Origin: Sphingobacteriales bacterium
GTDB lineage: Bacteria; Bacteroidota; Bacteroidia; Sphingobacteriales; Sphingobacteriaceae
Direction: 5' to 3'
DNA length: 64,000 nucleotides
Assembly (NCBI GenBank): GCA_004294495.1
Contig: REAS01000043.1
Coordinates: 1 to 64,000, forward strand
Of this stretch, positions 54,456-62,575 are shown in pieces (positions within the stretch are counted from its first letter, which is position 1; each line of letters starts with the position of its first letter). The position numbers were made by a program, and so were the translations under genes. Below the pieces are notes generated by a model, which searched no databases, had not been told where the DNA came from, and was given only the letters and a program-made list of their open reading frames with translations.

Positions 54456-55721
54456 TTAAAATGTTTCGAGTGCTAGCTCTATTTGTTGGTAAATATACTC
54501 AAGGTCGGTTTGCGTAATGCAATATGGTGGTAAAATATAAACGATATTTCCTAAAGGCCTTAGAATTATGTTCTTACTCATAAAAAAATCGTAAAGTTGA
54601 TTTCTTAAATCGCTAAAATAAGATGTACTGGTATTATTTTGCCACTCCAAAGCTAAAATTGTACCGGTTTGCCGCACATTTTTAAGTTTAGCATGTTTTT
54701 CAATTTTAGATTTAAATGCGGCATGTTGGGCTGTAATTCTTTCTATATTTTGCATAGTTTGGGGCAGCATTAGCAAATCCCAACTTGCCAATGCCGATGC
54801 ACAAGCAACGGGGTTTGCGGTAAAAGAATGCCCGTGAAAAAGAGTTTTTAATTTATCGTCCGATAAAAAAGCGTTATACACATTTTGTGTGCAAGTGGTT
54901 AAACCTAATGGCATTGTACCGCCTGTTATGCCTTTAGAAAAACACATTATATCGGGTTTATTTAATAGGTGGTCAGTAGCAAAAAGTTTGCCTGTACGGC
55001 CAAAACCCGTCATCACCTCGTCTGCAATGGTTAGTATATTTTCTTGATTACAGTGGGCAATTAATTGGTCTAAATATTTTGCCTCGTACATAAGCATACC
55101 ACTTGCGCCTTGCACTAAAGGTTCAAAAATAAAGCAGGCTAAATCTTGTTTGTGTTTAGTTATTTGAGCTTTAAGCGACTCTAAATTATCGTTGTTTGGC
55201 GTGGGTATAAAAATCACATCAAATAAAAGTGCGGTAAATGGGTCGGTAAAAGCACTTCGGCCACTTACAGCCATTGCCCCAAAAGTATCGCCGTGGTAGG
55301 CGTTTTCGAAAGCTAAAATTTTTAACCGCTTTGTATCTTGGTTGTTCCAAAATTGCAAGCTCATTTTTAAAGCTACTTCTACAGCTGTTGAGCCGTTATC
55401 GGTATAAAAAACCTTACTTTGATTTGGAGGCAAAATACTCAAAATTTTTTGAGCCAATTCTACAGCTGGTTTGTGTGTAAAACCTGCAAAAATACAGTGT
55501 TCAAGAGTTTGTAATTGCTCAAAAACTTTTTGTGCTATATAATGGTGAGCGTGACCGTGTATGTTTACCCACCAAGATGATATGGCATCAATAAGCTTTA
55601 CACCCTCTTCTGTTATTAGGTAAGCGCCTTCCCCTTTTACAATTCCAATGGGTAATGGTGCGGTTTGCATTTGGGTATATGGGTGCCAAATTACAGCCTG
55701 GTCTTGTTGGGCTAAAGTCAT
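54456..55721 (-). CDS. bioA: Adenosylmethionine-8-amino-7-oxononanoate aminotransferase
   Basis: A 421-aa PLP-dependent class III aminotransferase that converts KAPA to DAPA in biotin synthesis, normally using S-adenosylmethionine as amino donor. Typical phrases are WHPYTQMQTAPLPI near the start, DAISSWWVNIHGHAHHYI, ADEVMTGFGRTGKLFA, and the PLP lysine in CFSKGITGGTMPLG. Length and motifs are those of BioA rather than of other class III enzymes. The ferritin-like gene follows 1 bp later. No other bio genes are in the window. It is separated by 197 bp from divergent msrA. Confidence 0.94.
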   Translation of the reverse strand: MTLAQQDQAVIWHPYTQMQTAPLPIGIVKGEGAYLITEEGVKLIDAISSWWVNIHGHAHHYIAQKVFEQLQTLEHCIFAGFTHKPAVELAQKILSILPPNQSKVFYTDNGSTAVEVALKMSLQFWNNQDTKRLKILAFENAYHGDTFGAMAVSGRSAFTDPFTALLFDVIFIPTPNNDNLESLKAQITKHKQDLACFIFEPLVQGASGMLMYEAKYLDQLIAHCNQENILTIADEVMTGFGRTGKLFATDHLLNKPDIMCFSKGITGGTMPLGLTTCTQNVYNAFLSDDKLKTLFHGHSFTANPVACASALASWDLLMLPQTMQNIERITAQHAAFKSKIEKHAKLKNVRQTGTILALEWQNNTSTSYFSDLRNQLYDFFMSKNIILRPLGNIVYILPPYCITQTDLEYIYQQIELALETF

Positions 55722-55918
55722 TTACTAATGCAGTTTGAGTTTAATAATAAATAATATGCTAAGTTAACTGTTTCGCACTATAAGCATTTAACTATCTAAT
55801 CTTAATTTGGTTTTAAAAAAATTTTGGCTGATTTTAAATTTTAAAAAATAAAAGTTTGGCATACTAAAAATTTAGAAAACTTAAACTGTGTTTTAATCGT
55901 TAGTAAAAATAAAAAACA

Positions 55919-56560
55919 ATGAAAAATTTAATTTTTAGTTTATTGGCATTGATGTTCTTATCCTGCCAAAGTAATGGCCAAAACAAACCACAAAAAGATT
56001 TGAAATTAGGCCTAAATCCGCCCAAAGGGAAAGCAGTTGCCGCATTTGCCGAAGGTTGTTTTTGGTGTAGCGAGCATATTTTTGAAGCTGTTGTAGGGGT
56101 AGATTCGGCAGTATCTGGCTATGCAGGCGGCAACACTATAAATCCCACCTACAATTTAGTTAACACCGAAACTACTGGCCATGCCGAAACTATTTTAGTT
56201 TATTACAATCCTAAAGTAATATCGTACAAAGAATTAATAACTGTATTTTTTTCATCTCACGACCCTACCACAAAAGATCAACAAGGGCCTGATAGGGGTT
56301 CATCGTACCGATCTATTTTATTTTACCAAAACCCCGTCGAAAAAGAAATAGCTATGCAAGAGATACGTGATATTTCTAAATCTAACCAATTTGAAAAAGC
56401 AATTACCACCGATTTACAGCAATTAAACGCTTTTTACAAAGCCGAAGATTATCATCAAGATTATATTAAGAATGATATTAGCAACCCATACGTTAAAAAT
56501 GTATCAATACCAAGGTTTAATAAATTTAAGAAAATCTATAAAGGCAAGTTAAAGAATTAA
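55919..56560 (+). CDS. msrA: Peptide-methionine (S)-S-oxide reductase, predicted lipoprotein
   Basis: A 213-aa enzyme that reduces methionine-S-sulfoxide in damaged proteins. The N-terminus MKNLIFSLLALMFLSC is a signal with a likely lipidated Cys16, so it acts in the envelope rather than the cytoplasm. The catalytic motif GCFWCSEHIFEAVVGV puts the nucleophile at C47, and GYAGG and DPTTKDQQGPDRGSSYRS are family markers. It has no MsrB domain. It is monocistronic, with a bidirectional terminator shared with the convergent glyA gene. Confidence 0.94.
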   Translation: MKNLIFSLLALMFLSCQSNGQNKPQKDLKLGLNPPKGKAVAAFAEGCFWCSEHIFEAVVGVDSAVSGYAGGNTINPTYNLVNTETTGHAETILVYYNPKVISYKELITVFFSSHDPTTKDQQGPDRGSSYRSILFYQNPVEKEIAMQEIRDISKSNQFEKAITTDLQQLNAFYKAEDYHQDYIKNDISNPYVKNVSIPRFNKFKKIYKGKLKN

Positions 56561-56581
56561 ATTTGTGTGAAAAATAATGTC

Positions 56582-56619
56582 AAAAAAACCGCTGCCTTTA
56601 TTTAAGCAGCGGTTTTTTT
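56582..56619. terminator. Bidirectional terminator between msrA and glyA
   Basis: A 14-bp perfect stem (AAAAAAACCGCTGC at 56582-56595, GCAGCGGTTTTTTT at 56606-56619) has T runs on both strands. It lies 22 bp after the msrA stop and 15 bp after the glyA stop, serving both. Confidence 0.9.
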
Positions 56620-56633
56620 AATGGTTAAAATCT

Positions 56634-57911
56634 TTAATCTTTCTTATACAATGGGTGTTTTGCCATCATATCATTAACGTTTTTACGTATTTCATCCAGA
56701 CGTACATCGTTATCGTGATTAATAATTGCATCATCAATAAACTCTACAATTTTTACCATGTGTTTTTCTTTTAAGCCACGGGTGCTTATTGCGGCTGTAC
56801 CTACACGTATGCCCGATGTTACAAAAGGTGAACGGGTATCAAACGGTACCATGTTTTTATTTACCGTTATATCGGCTTTGCCTAAAGCCTCTTCTGCTGC
56901 TTTGCCTGATATATTTTTGTTTGTTAAATCAATCAACATCAAATGATTATCGGTGCCGCCCGAAATTAATGTATAACCACGCATTACAAATTCTTTAGCC
57001 ATAGCATCTGCATTTTTTTTCACTTGCAAAATGTATTTCATGTATCCGTCGCTTAAAGCTTCACCAAATGCAATAGCTTTAGCAGCAATAATATGCTCCA
57101 ATGGGCCACCTTGTATGCCCGGGAAAACAGCAGAATCTAACAATGCCGACATCATTCTTAACTCACCTTTAGGATTTTTTATGCCAAATGGATTCTCAAA
57201 ATCTTTACCTAACATAATTAAACCGCCACGTGGCCCACGCAAAGTTTTGTGTGTGGTTGTAGTAACAATATGGCAGTGCGGTAGTGGGTCCTTTAGCAAA
57301 CCGCGGGCAATTAAACCCGAAGGGTGCGAAATATCGGCTAGTACAATTGCGCCAATTTTATCGGCCACAGCTCTAATAAATTCATAGTCCCAATCTCTAG
57401 AATATGCTGATGCACCACAAATTATCATTTTTGGCTTTTCGGCAAGGGCAACTTGTTCTAATTGGTTATAATCTATTAAGCCGGTTTCTTTATCTACTCC
57501 GTAAAAAAAAGGCTTATAATATTTTCCCGAAAAATTAACTGGTGAACCGTGTGTTAAATGACCCCCATGTGATAAATCAAAACCTAAAATCTTATCGCCA
57601 GGTTTTAAAACAGCTAAAAAAACAGCTGCATTGGCCTGTGCGCCCGAGTGCGGTTGTACGTTTGCCCACTCTGCATTAAATAATTTTTTTGCCCTTTCAA
57701 TTGCGATATTTTCAATCTCATCAACCACTTCGCACCCGCCATAATAACGTTTTCCGGGTAAGCCTTCGGCATATTTATTAGTTAAAACCGAACCTGCCGC
57801 TTTCATAACCTGCTCGCTAACAAAGTTTTCTGATGCTATTAATTCTATTCCGTTTTCTTGGCGGTTTTCTTCTTCCTCTATAAGGTTAAAAATAATTTTG
57901 TCTTTTTTCAT
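56634..57911 (-). CDS. glyA: Serine hydroxymethyltransferase
   Basis: A 425-aa PLP enzyme interconverting serine and glycine and supplying one-carbon units to folate. The start [17 protein letters not shown], the substrate region [15 protein letters not shown], and the PLP-binding lysine in [15 protein letters not shown] identify it. Length and motifs are typical. It is monocistronic and shares a terminator with msrA. The divergent Gfo/Idh/MocA gene starts about 140 bp away. Confidence 0.97.
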   Translation of the reverse strand: MKKDKIIFNLIEEEENRQENGIELIASENFVSEQVMKAAGSVLTNKYAEGLPGKRYYGGCEVVDEIENIAIERAKKLFNAEWANVQPHSGAQANAAVFLAVLKPGDKILGFDLSHGGHLTHGSPVNFSGKYYKPFFYGVDKETGLIDYNQLEQVALAEKPKMIICGASAYSRDWDYEFIRAVADKIGAIVLADISHPSGLIARGLLKDPLPHCHIVTTTTHKTLRGPRGGLIMLGKDFENPFGIKNPKGELRMMSALLDSAVFPGIQGGPLEHIIAAKAIAFGEALSDGYMKYILQVKKNADAMAKEFVMRGYTLISGGTDNHLMLIDLTNKNISGKAAEEALGKADITVNKNMVPFDTRSPFVTSGIRVGTAAISTRGLKEKHMVKIVEFIDDAIINHDNDVRLDEIRKNVNDMMAKHPLYKKD

Positions 57912-58050
57912 TTAAATATTAAAAAGCTGGTATTAAAAAATTGTTATCTATTTTATATAAAATTTGTAGATTGCGCAATAAACCGAAGAGCAATCTTTTT
58001 AAAAGCTATAAAATTAGCTAAAAAAATAATATATTATAGTAAAACGCATA

Positions 58051-59073
58051 ATGAATAAGATTCAGTTTGTTATAATTGGCGTTGGCCGCATTGGTACTAA
58101 GTACAGTAAAATAATTAGCGAAAACCCTAATGCGGAACTTATTGCTGCTGTTGATGTAGATTTTAGTAAAAGAAAAGCAATACCTAATTTGGTGCCTTTT
58201 TTTACTAATATTATTGATTTTTTAGATTCGGGCATTAAAGCCGATATGGTTTGCGTTTGTACACCTAACGGGTTACATGCGGTACACACAATTACTTTTT
58301 TAAGTGCGGGATTCCACGTAATTTGCGAGAAACCTATTGCCTTACACCTTGCCGATGGGCAAAAAATGTTAACGGCCGAAGTGGCATCGGGTAAAAGAGT
58401 TTTTGCAGTAATGCAAAACAGATACAGCCCAGTTTCTATTTGGTTAAAGAAACTAATTGACGCTAAAAAACTAGGGGAAATAAAATTTATACAAATTAAC
58501 TGTTTTTGGAATCGTAGCCAACAATATTATACCGAAGCCCCATGGCGAGCTACTTTAGAATTAGGTGGCGGCCCATTATTTACTCAGTTTTCTCATTTTG
58601 TTGATTTGATGATTTGGCTAACAGGCCAACCAAAAAACATTGTTGCCGAAAGTTTTAACTTAAATAATGAAATTAAGACAGAATTTAACGATAGCGGCAC
58701 CATAAAATTTAATTTAGAAAATGGCGGCATTGGCACTTTTAACTATACCAATGCAGCTTTTGAAAGAAATGTAGAAAGTAGCCTAACTATAATTGCAACC
58801 AAAGGAAACATTAAAGTTGGTGGCCAATACATGGAGAAATTAGAGTACGTTAATTTAGAAAAAAGCACACAGATACCTGTTTTTAATAAAGTTACAAACG
58901 CTAACGACTACCAATTTTATCAAGGATCTTTAGATAAACATGATGAATTTTTAGCCAACGTTATACATTGTTTACATAACAATTTGCCACCCGAAGTAGG
59001 TATTGATGATGGGATGAAAATTGTAAGTTTTATTGAAGAGGCAATGCAAGCGGCCGAATATAAAAATTATTAA
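58051..59073 (+). CDS. Gfo/Idh/MocA family oxidoreductase
   Basis: A 340-aa NAD(P)-dependent oxidoreductase. The N-terminal Rossmann fold begins FVIIGVGRIGTKYSKII, the EKP catalytic motif is in HVICEKPIALHLADG, and the C-terminal domain holds WRATLELGGGPLFTQFSHFVDL. This last region resembles WlbA/WbpB enzymes that oxidise UDP-amino-uronic acids at C3, so a sugar-nucleotide role in surface glycan synthesis is possible. The last 44 bp overlap the convergent scpA 3' end. Confidence 0.85.
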   Translation: MNKIQFVIIGVGRIGTKYSKIISENPNAELIAAVDVDFSKRKAIPNLVPFFTNIIDFLDSGIKADMVCVCTPNGLHAVHTITFLSAGFHVICEKPIALHLADGQKMLTAEVASGKRVFAVMQNRYSPVSIWLKKLIDAKKLGEIKFIQINCFWNRSQQYYTEAPWRATLELGGGPLFTQFSHFVDLMIWLTGQPKNIVAESFNLNNEIKTEFNDSGTIKFNLENGGIGTFNYTNAAFERNVESSLTIIATKGNIKVGGQYMEKLEYVNLEKSTQIPVFNKVTNANDYQFYQGSLDKHDEFLANVIHCLHNNLPPEVGIDDGMKIVSFIEEAMQAAEYKNY

Positions 59074-59809
59074 AGCCTAAACCAATTTCGATAGCAACTA
59101 GGCTTTCTTGTACCATTTCTAACACAGCTAAAAAACTGTAAACCAATTCAACCTTTGTTTTTGTACTGTATTTAATTTGTTGATAGCTTAGTTTTTGGTT
59201 TATGGCCATTAATTGTTTAATAGTTTCTTTTTGCTGAGCAATAGTAAACTGGTGTTGCTGCACAATGTGCTTATGTTCAACTGCTTGTTCGTTATATTTG
59301 TTTACTAAATTTTTATAAATTTTTAACAGCTTATAAATATCGAAACTTAACACTTCATCTGTGTATTTTCCTACAGTTGTAGTTGCTAATTCAATATCAT
59401 AAGCAATATTGCCCCGTTTTACTTGTTGGCTACGGCTTTCCTCAAATAATTTTAAACTTTGGGCTTGTTGTTTGGTAAGTTTGTATGCAATTAAACGGTT
59501 TATTAATTCTTCTTCGGTTATACCGTTTTCTTCTCCATCATCAACATGTTGAATAGGCAATAAAGTTTTTGCTTTTATTCGCATTAGGGTAGCTGCAACC
59601 AAAATAAAATCGGAAGCTACTTCTACATTTAAGGCAGTTAGCTGGTTTATGTAATCTAAAAAATCGTTGGTTATTTTGGCAATGGGTATGGAATGTATTT
59701 CAAGTTCGTCTCGTTCAATAAAAAACAACAATAAATCAAAAGGGCCATCAAATTGAGGTAAGTGTATTTCGAAGTTTGTTTGGGGCATTTGAAAATTACT
59801 ATTAACCAA
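59030..59809 (-). CDS. scpA: Segregation and condensation protein A
   Basis: A 259-aa kleisin that joins the SMC-ScpB condensin and helps segregate the chromosome. The N-terminal FEIHLPQFDGPFDLLLFFIERDELEIHSI and the following NDFLDYINQ are characteristic, as is ASDFILVAATLMRIKAKTLLP. The C-terminal winged-helix region ends with NNFYIRPLALPLQ; the last eight or so residues look like an added tail. They come from the 44-bp overlap with the convergent oxidoreductase gene. No scpB is in the window. Confidence 0.93.
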   Translation of the reverse strand: MVNSNFQMPQTNFEIHLPQFDGPFDLLLFFIERDELEIHSIPIAKITNDFLDYINQLTALNVEVASDFILVAATLMRIKAKTLLPIQHVDDGEENGITEEELINRLIAYKLTKQQAQSLKLFEESRSQQVKRGNIAYDIELATTTVGKYTDEVLSFDIYKLLKIYKNLVNKYNEQAVEHKHIVQQHQFTIAQQKETIKQLMAINQKLSYQQIKYSTKTKVELVYSFLAVLEMVQESLVAIEIGLGFNNFYIRPLALPLQ

Positions 59810-59908
59810 CTAAAAGCTACATTAAAAAACGACTTAATAAATAGAACAAATTAAAATGGTTTAATTTGTTCTATTTTATTTGTGAGTAAAAAATCGGCAA
59901 TAGTAAAA

Positions 59909-61543
59909 CTACTTATTCTTCGATTTTTCGCCTTGCAACAACTCCCAACGTTTTAACTCCTCGGGGTCAACATTGCGTTTTATACTGGTTTCGGCTGGTG
60001 GTGTTAACTCAAAATACTGTACCTCGCCTGGTTTTAAATTAAAGTTTAGTATGGCGGTTTTATTATTAGCACTTAATGTATTAAACGAGTAAGCGGGTTC
60101 CGAGTGTGCTTTTAACAACTCAAACTGAGTTGGGGTAAGATTTTGTGGCCTACCCATTATTTGCCAAGTTTCCCAAGGGCTACCGTGGCCAATGCCAATG
60201 GTAGTTTGTATAACATTTAAAGCACTATCTAAGCCAGAAGGTATTTGTACGCTTCCGTTCCAGTTTTTTTGGTCTTTAACTTCAGGAAAATTTTGGTTCC
60301 ACAATAAAACTTTAGTTATAGATTGTTCTTTAACCACAAAGCAACCAGCACCTAAAGGTAAAGCGACTTTTGGCGTTACAGTCATAATATCGCCAGTTAA
60401 TTTTCGTAAAATTTTAAATGAATTAAATGATGCTTTCGGTAAACCATGTATACTTATCAAACCATAAGTGCTTGAAAACGGGCTATGCGGAATACCTCCT
60501 TCATCAAAAATATCGCTAACAACCCAATAAGCTAAGCTTTTTGCGGCGTTATCTAGCTCTAAGCAATTTCTTGCTATGAATGATGCTGCATATAAATTAT
60601 CTACATAAATATTATCGCCCCAAGTAATTTGATTTGCTGTGGCTGCGGTTTGGGTGTTCCACTCGGTCCAGTGAATTTCTAAGTTTGGTTTTTCTGATTT
60701 TCTAACCACACCTTCGACTTCTCTTACTGTGGCTGAAAAAAAATCGCCAATTCGGTGTGGACTTCCCACTCTATCGGGGTATTGCACCTGCTCGTCTTGT
60801 GGGTATAAATGGGTTGATACAAAATCTAAGGGTAAGTTATTTTTGGTAGTGTAAGTAATAATTTCTTTCACCCAGTTTCCTTTTGATGATGCTGGTCCAC
60901 CTATTCGAATTTGAGCATCCACTTTCTTTACAGCGAATGCCGATGCTTTGTAAAGTTCCCAATAATCGGCCTGTGTGCCGCCCCAAAAACCACCTAAATT
61001 AGGTTCGTTCCAAACCTCAAAATACCAACTTCTAACCTCATCAATACCATAACGCTCAACTAAATGACGAGTAAAAGATTCAACTAAAAACCCCCACTCT
61101 TCGTTTGATTTTGGAGGTGTAACATTCATATTGTAGTTAAACATAGTTTGCGCACCCGATGCCATAACTTTTGGCATTGGGTTAAGTTCTACAAAAGGTT
61201 TAATACCCAATTTTAGTAGGGCATCGTAAACTTGGTCAACCTCATGCCATTGAAAAACAAGTTTTCCTGTTTTTTCGTTGCGTTGTACCACCTTCATTTC
61301 ATCATCAAAAATAGCGTGAAAACGGCAAAAACGGTAACCCATAACTTTTTGGGCATAAGCTAGATGTTCTAAAATATCTGCTCGTAATAAATTATTTGCT
61401 CTTCCAACAGCAATTATGTTTCTCCATGGCATAGTTAATTGTTTGCTGGTAGCTGCTGGCTGCACTTTTATTACACTATTTTGTGCGTTGGTATTAACGT
61501 TAATACAAACAAATAGTAGGGCTATTAAAAAATATCTTTTCAT
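59909..61543 (-). CDS. Glycoside hydrolase family 39 protein
   Basis: A 544-aa secreted glycosidase. I start it at MKRYFLIALLFVCINVNTNA, a good signal peptide; an in-frame start 21 bp upstream would only add MYQFKRK. The GH39 clan A barrel shows the acid/base glutamate in WYFEVWNEPNLGGFWGG and the likely nucleophile in EIHWTEWNTQ. Family members are beta-xylosidases or alpha-L-iduronidases, acting with retention. A C-terminal beta-sandwich (about 430-520) follows. The sugar is not predictable. The gene stands alone, with no SusC/SusD pair or other polysaccharide-utilisation genes nearby. Confidence 0.88.
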   Translation of the reverse strand: MKRYFLIALLFVCINVNTNAQNSVIKVQPAATSKQLTMPWRNIIAVGRANNLLRADILEHLAYAQKVMGYRFCRFHAIFDDEMKVVQRNEKTGKLVFQWHEVDQVYDALLKLGIKPFVELNPMPKVMASGAQTMFNYNMNVTPPKSNEEWGFLVESFTRHLVERYGIDEVRSWYFEVWNEPNLGGFWGGTQADYWELYKASAFAVKKVDAQIRIGGPASSKGNWVKEIITYTTKNNLPLDFVSTHLYPQDEQVQYPDRVGSPHRIGDFFSATVREVEGVVRKSEKPNLEIHWTEWNTQTAATANQITWGDNIYVDNLYAASFIARNCLELDNAAKSLAYWVVSDIFDEGGIPHSPFSSTYGLISIHGLPKASFNSFKILRKLTGDIMTVTPKVALPLGAGCFVVKEQSITKVLLWNQNFPEVKDQKNWNGSVQIPSGLDSALNVIQTTIGIGHGSPWETWQIMGRPQNLTPTQFELLKAHSEPAYSFNTLSANNKTAILNFNLKPGEVQYFELTPPAETSIKRNVDPEELKRWELLQGEKSKNK

Positions 61544-61712
61544 TTTACGTTTAAATTGGTACACAATAATAAGGCAATATTTTGGTTTGTTTAAGGTTTA
61601 ATTTATGTTGGTAAAAAAAAGTTCCCACTAATTATATTTTAAATTTTCAACACATATTAAAAGTGTATGATACATAGCAAAAATTCAGTAAAATGTAGTT
61701 AACAATAAAGCC

Positions 61713-62417
61713 TTAAACTTTATTTAAATAATTTACCTCAAAGCAAGCTGCCAAAGCAGCGGTTTCGGTACGTAAGCGGCTATTTCCTAAACTAATTGGG
61801 ACAAAGCCATTTTGTAATGCTCCATTAATTTCGGTTTGAGAAAAATCGCCTTCGGGCCCAATTAAAATCAAATACTTTTGGTATTTCGCAAATCCACTTT
61901 CTATATTTTGTTTTGTATTTTGGTGGCAGTGAGCAATAAATTTAGCATCCGCCGTGGCGATATTTAAAAAATTTGCAAATGTAATTGCTTCATTTAATTT
62001 AGGATGATATGCTTTTAACGATTGCTTTACAGCCGAGGTAATAATTTTATTAGACCGTTCAATTTTAATTTCTTTACGTTCCGAGTGTTCACAAATTATA
62101 GGTGTAATTTCATCAACACCAATTTCGGTTGCTTTCTCTAAAAACCACTCGAAACGTTCTATATTTTTGGTAGGCGCAACTGCAATATGTAAATAATGGT
62201 TTCGTTTACCAAATTGTTGTTGATGGTTTATGATACTTAAAATAGTTCTTTTTGGATGATCGTTGGTTACTTTGGCTAAATATAAACCACCTTTACCATC
62301 TACCAAATTTACTTCGTCATTAATTTTTAGGCGTAAAACTTTTATACAATGTTTACTTTCTTCTTCGCTTAGTTGGTAAATATTAGAATTTATATCAGGA
62401 GTATAAAAAAGGTGCAT
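61713..62417 (-). CDS. rsmE: 16S rRNA (uracil1498-N3)-methyltransferase
   Basis: A 234-aa SPOUT-class methyltransferase that modifies U1498 of 16S rRNA. An N-terminal PUA-like domain (about 1-65, SKHCIKVLRLKINDEVNLVDG) is followed by the knotted SPOUT domain with KNIERFEWFLEKATEIGVDE, LIGPEGDFSQTEI and SLGNSRLRTETAALAACFE, which form the SAM-binding knot. Length is typical. It lies about 160 bp downstream of the gldJ/gldK-like gene with a terminator between, so it is a separate unit. Confidence 0.94.
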   Translation of the reverse strand: MHLFYTPDINSNIYQLSEEESKHCIKVLRLKINDEVNLVDGKGGLYLAKVTNDHPKRTILSIINHQQQFGKRNHYLHIAVAPTKNIERFEWFLEKATEIGVDEITPIICEHSERKEIKIERSNKIITSAVKQSLKAYHPKLNEAITFANFLNIATADAKFIAHCHQNTKQNIESGFAKYQKYLILIGPEGDFSQTEINGALQNGFVPISLGNSRLRTETAALAACFEVNYLNKV

Positions 62418-62520
62418 TTAGCTGTATGTGTTAGTTATTTGAAATAATACTTATGCTTAAATTAATATAAAACCCTTGATTTAATATTAATTTATACCAC
62501 TAAATTAAACAATAAATCAA

Positions 62521-62557
62521 AAAAAAAGCTTTCCTAAATATTAGAAAAGCTTTTTTT
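62521..62557 (-). terminator. Intrinsic terminator of the gldJ/gldK-like gene
   Basis: AAAAAAAGCTTT (62521-62532) pairs with AAAGCTTTTTTT (62546-62557), and CTAA/TTAG adds inner pairs. Read leftward the stem runs into a T run 19 bp after the stop codon. Confidence 0.8.
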
Positions 62558-62575
62558 AAATATTGTAACATAGTA

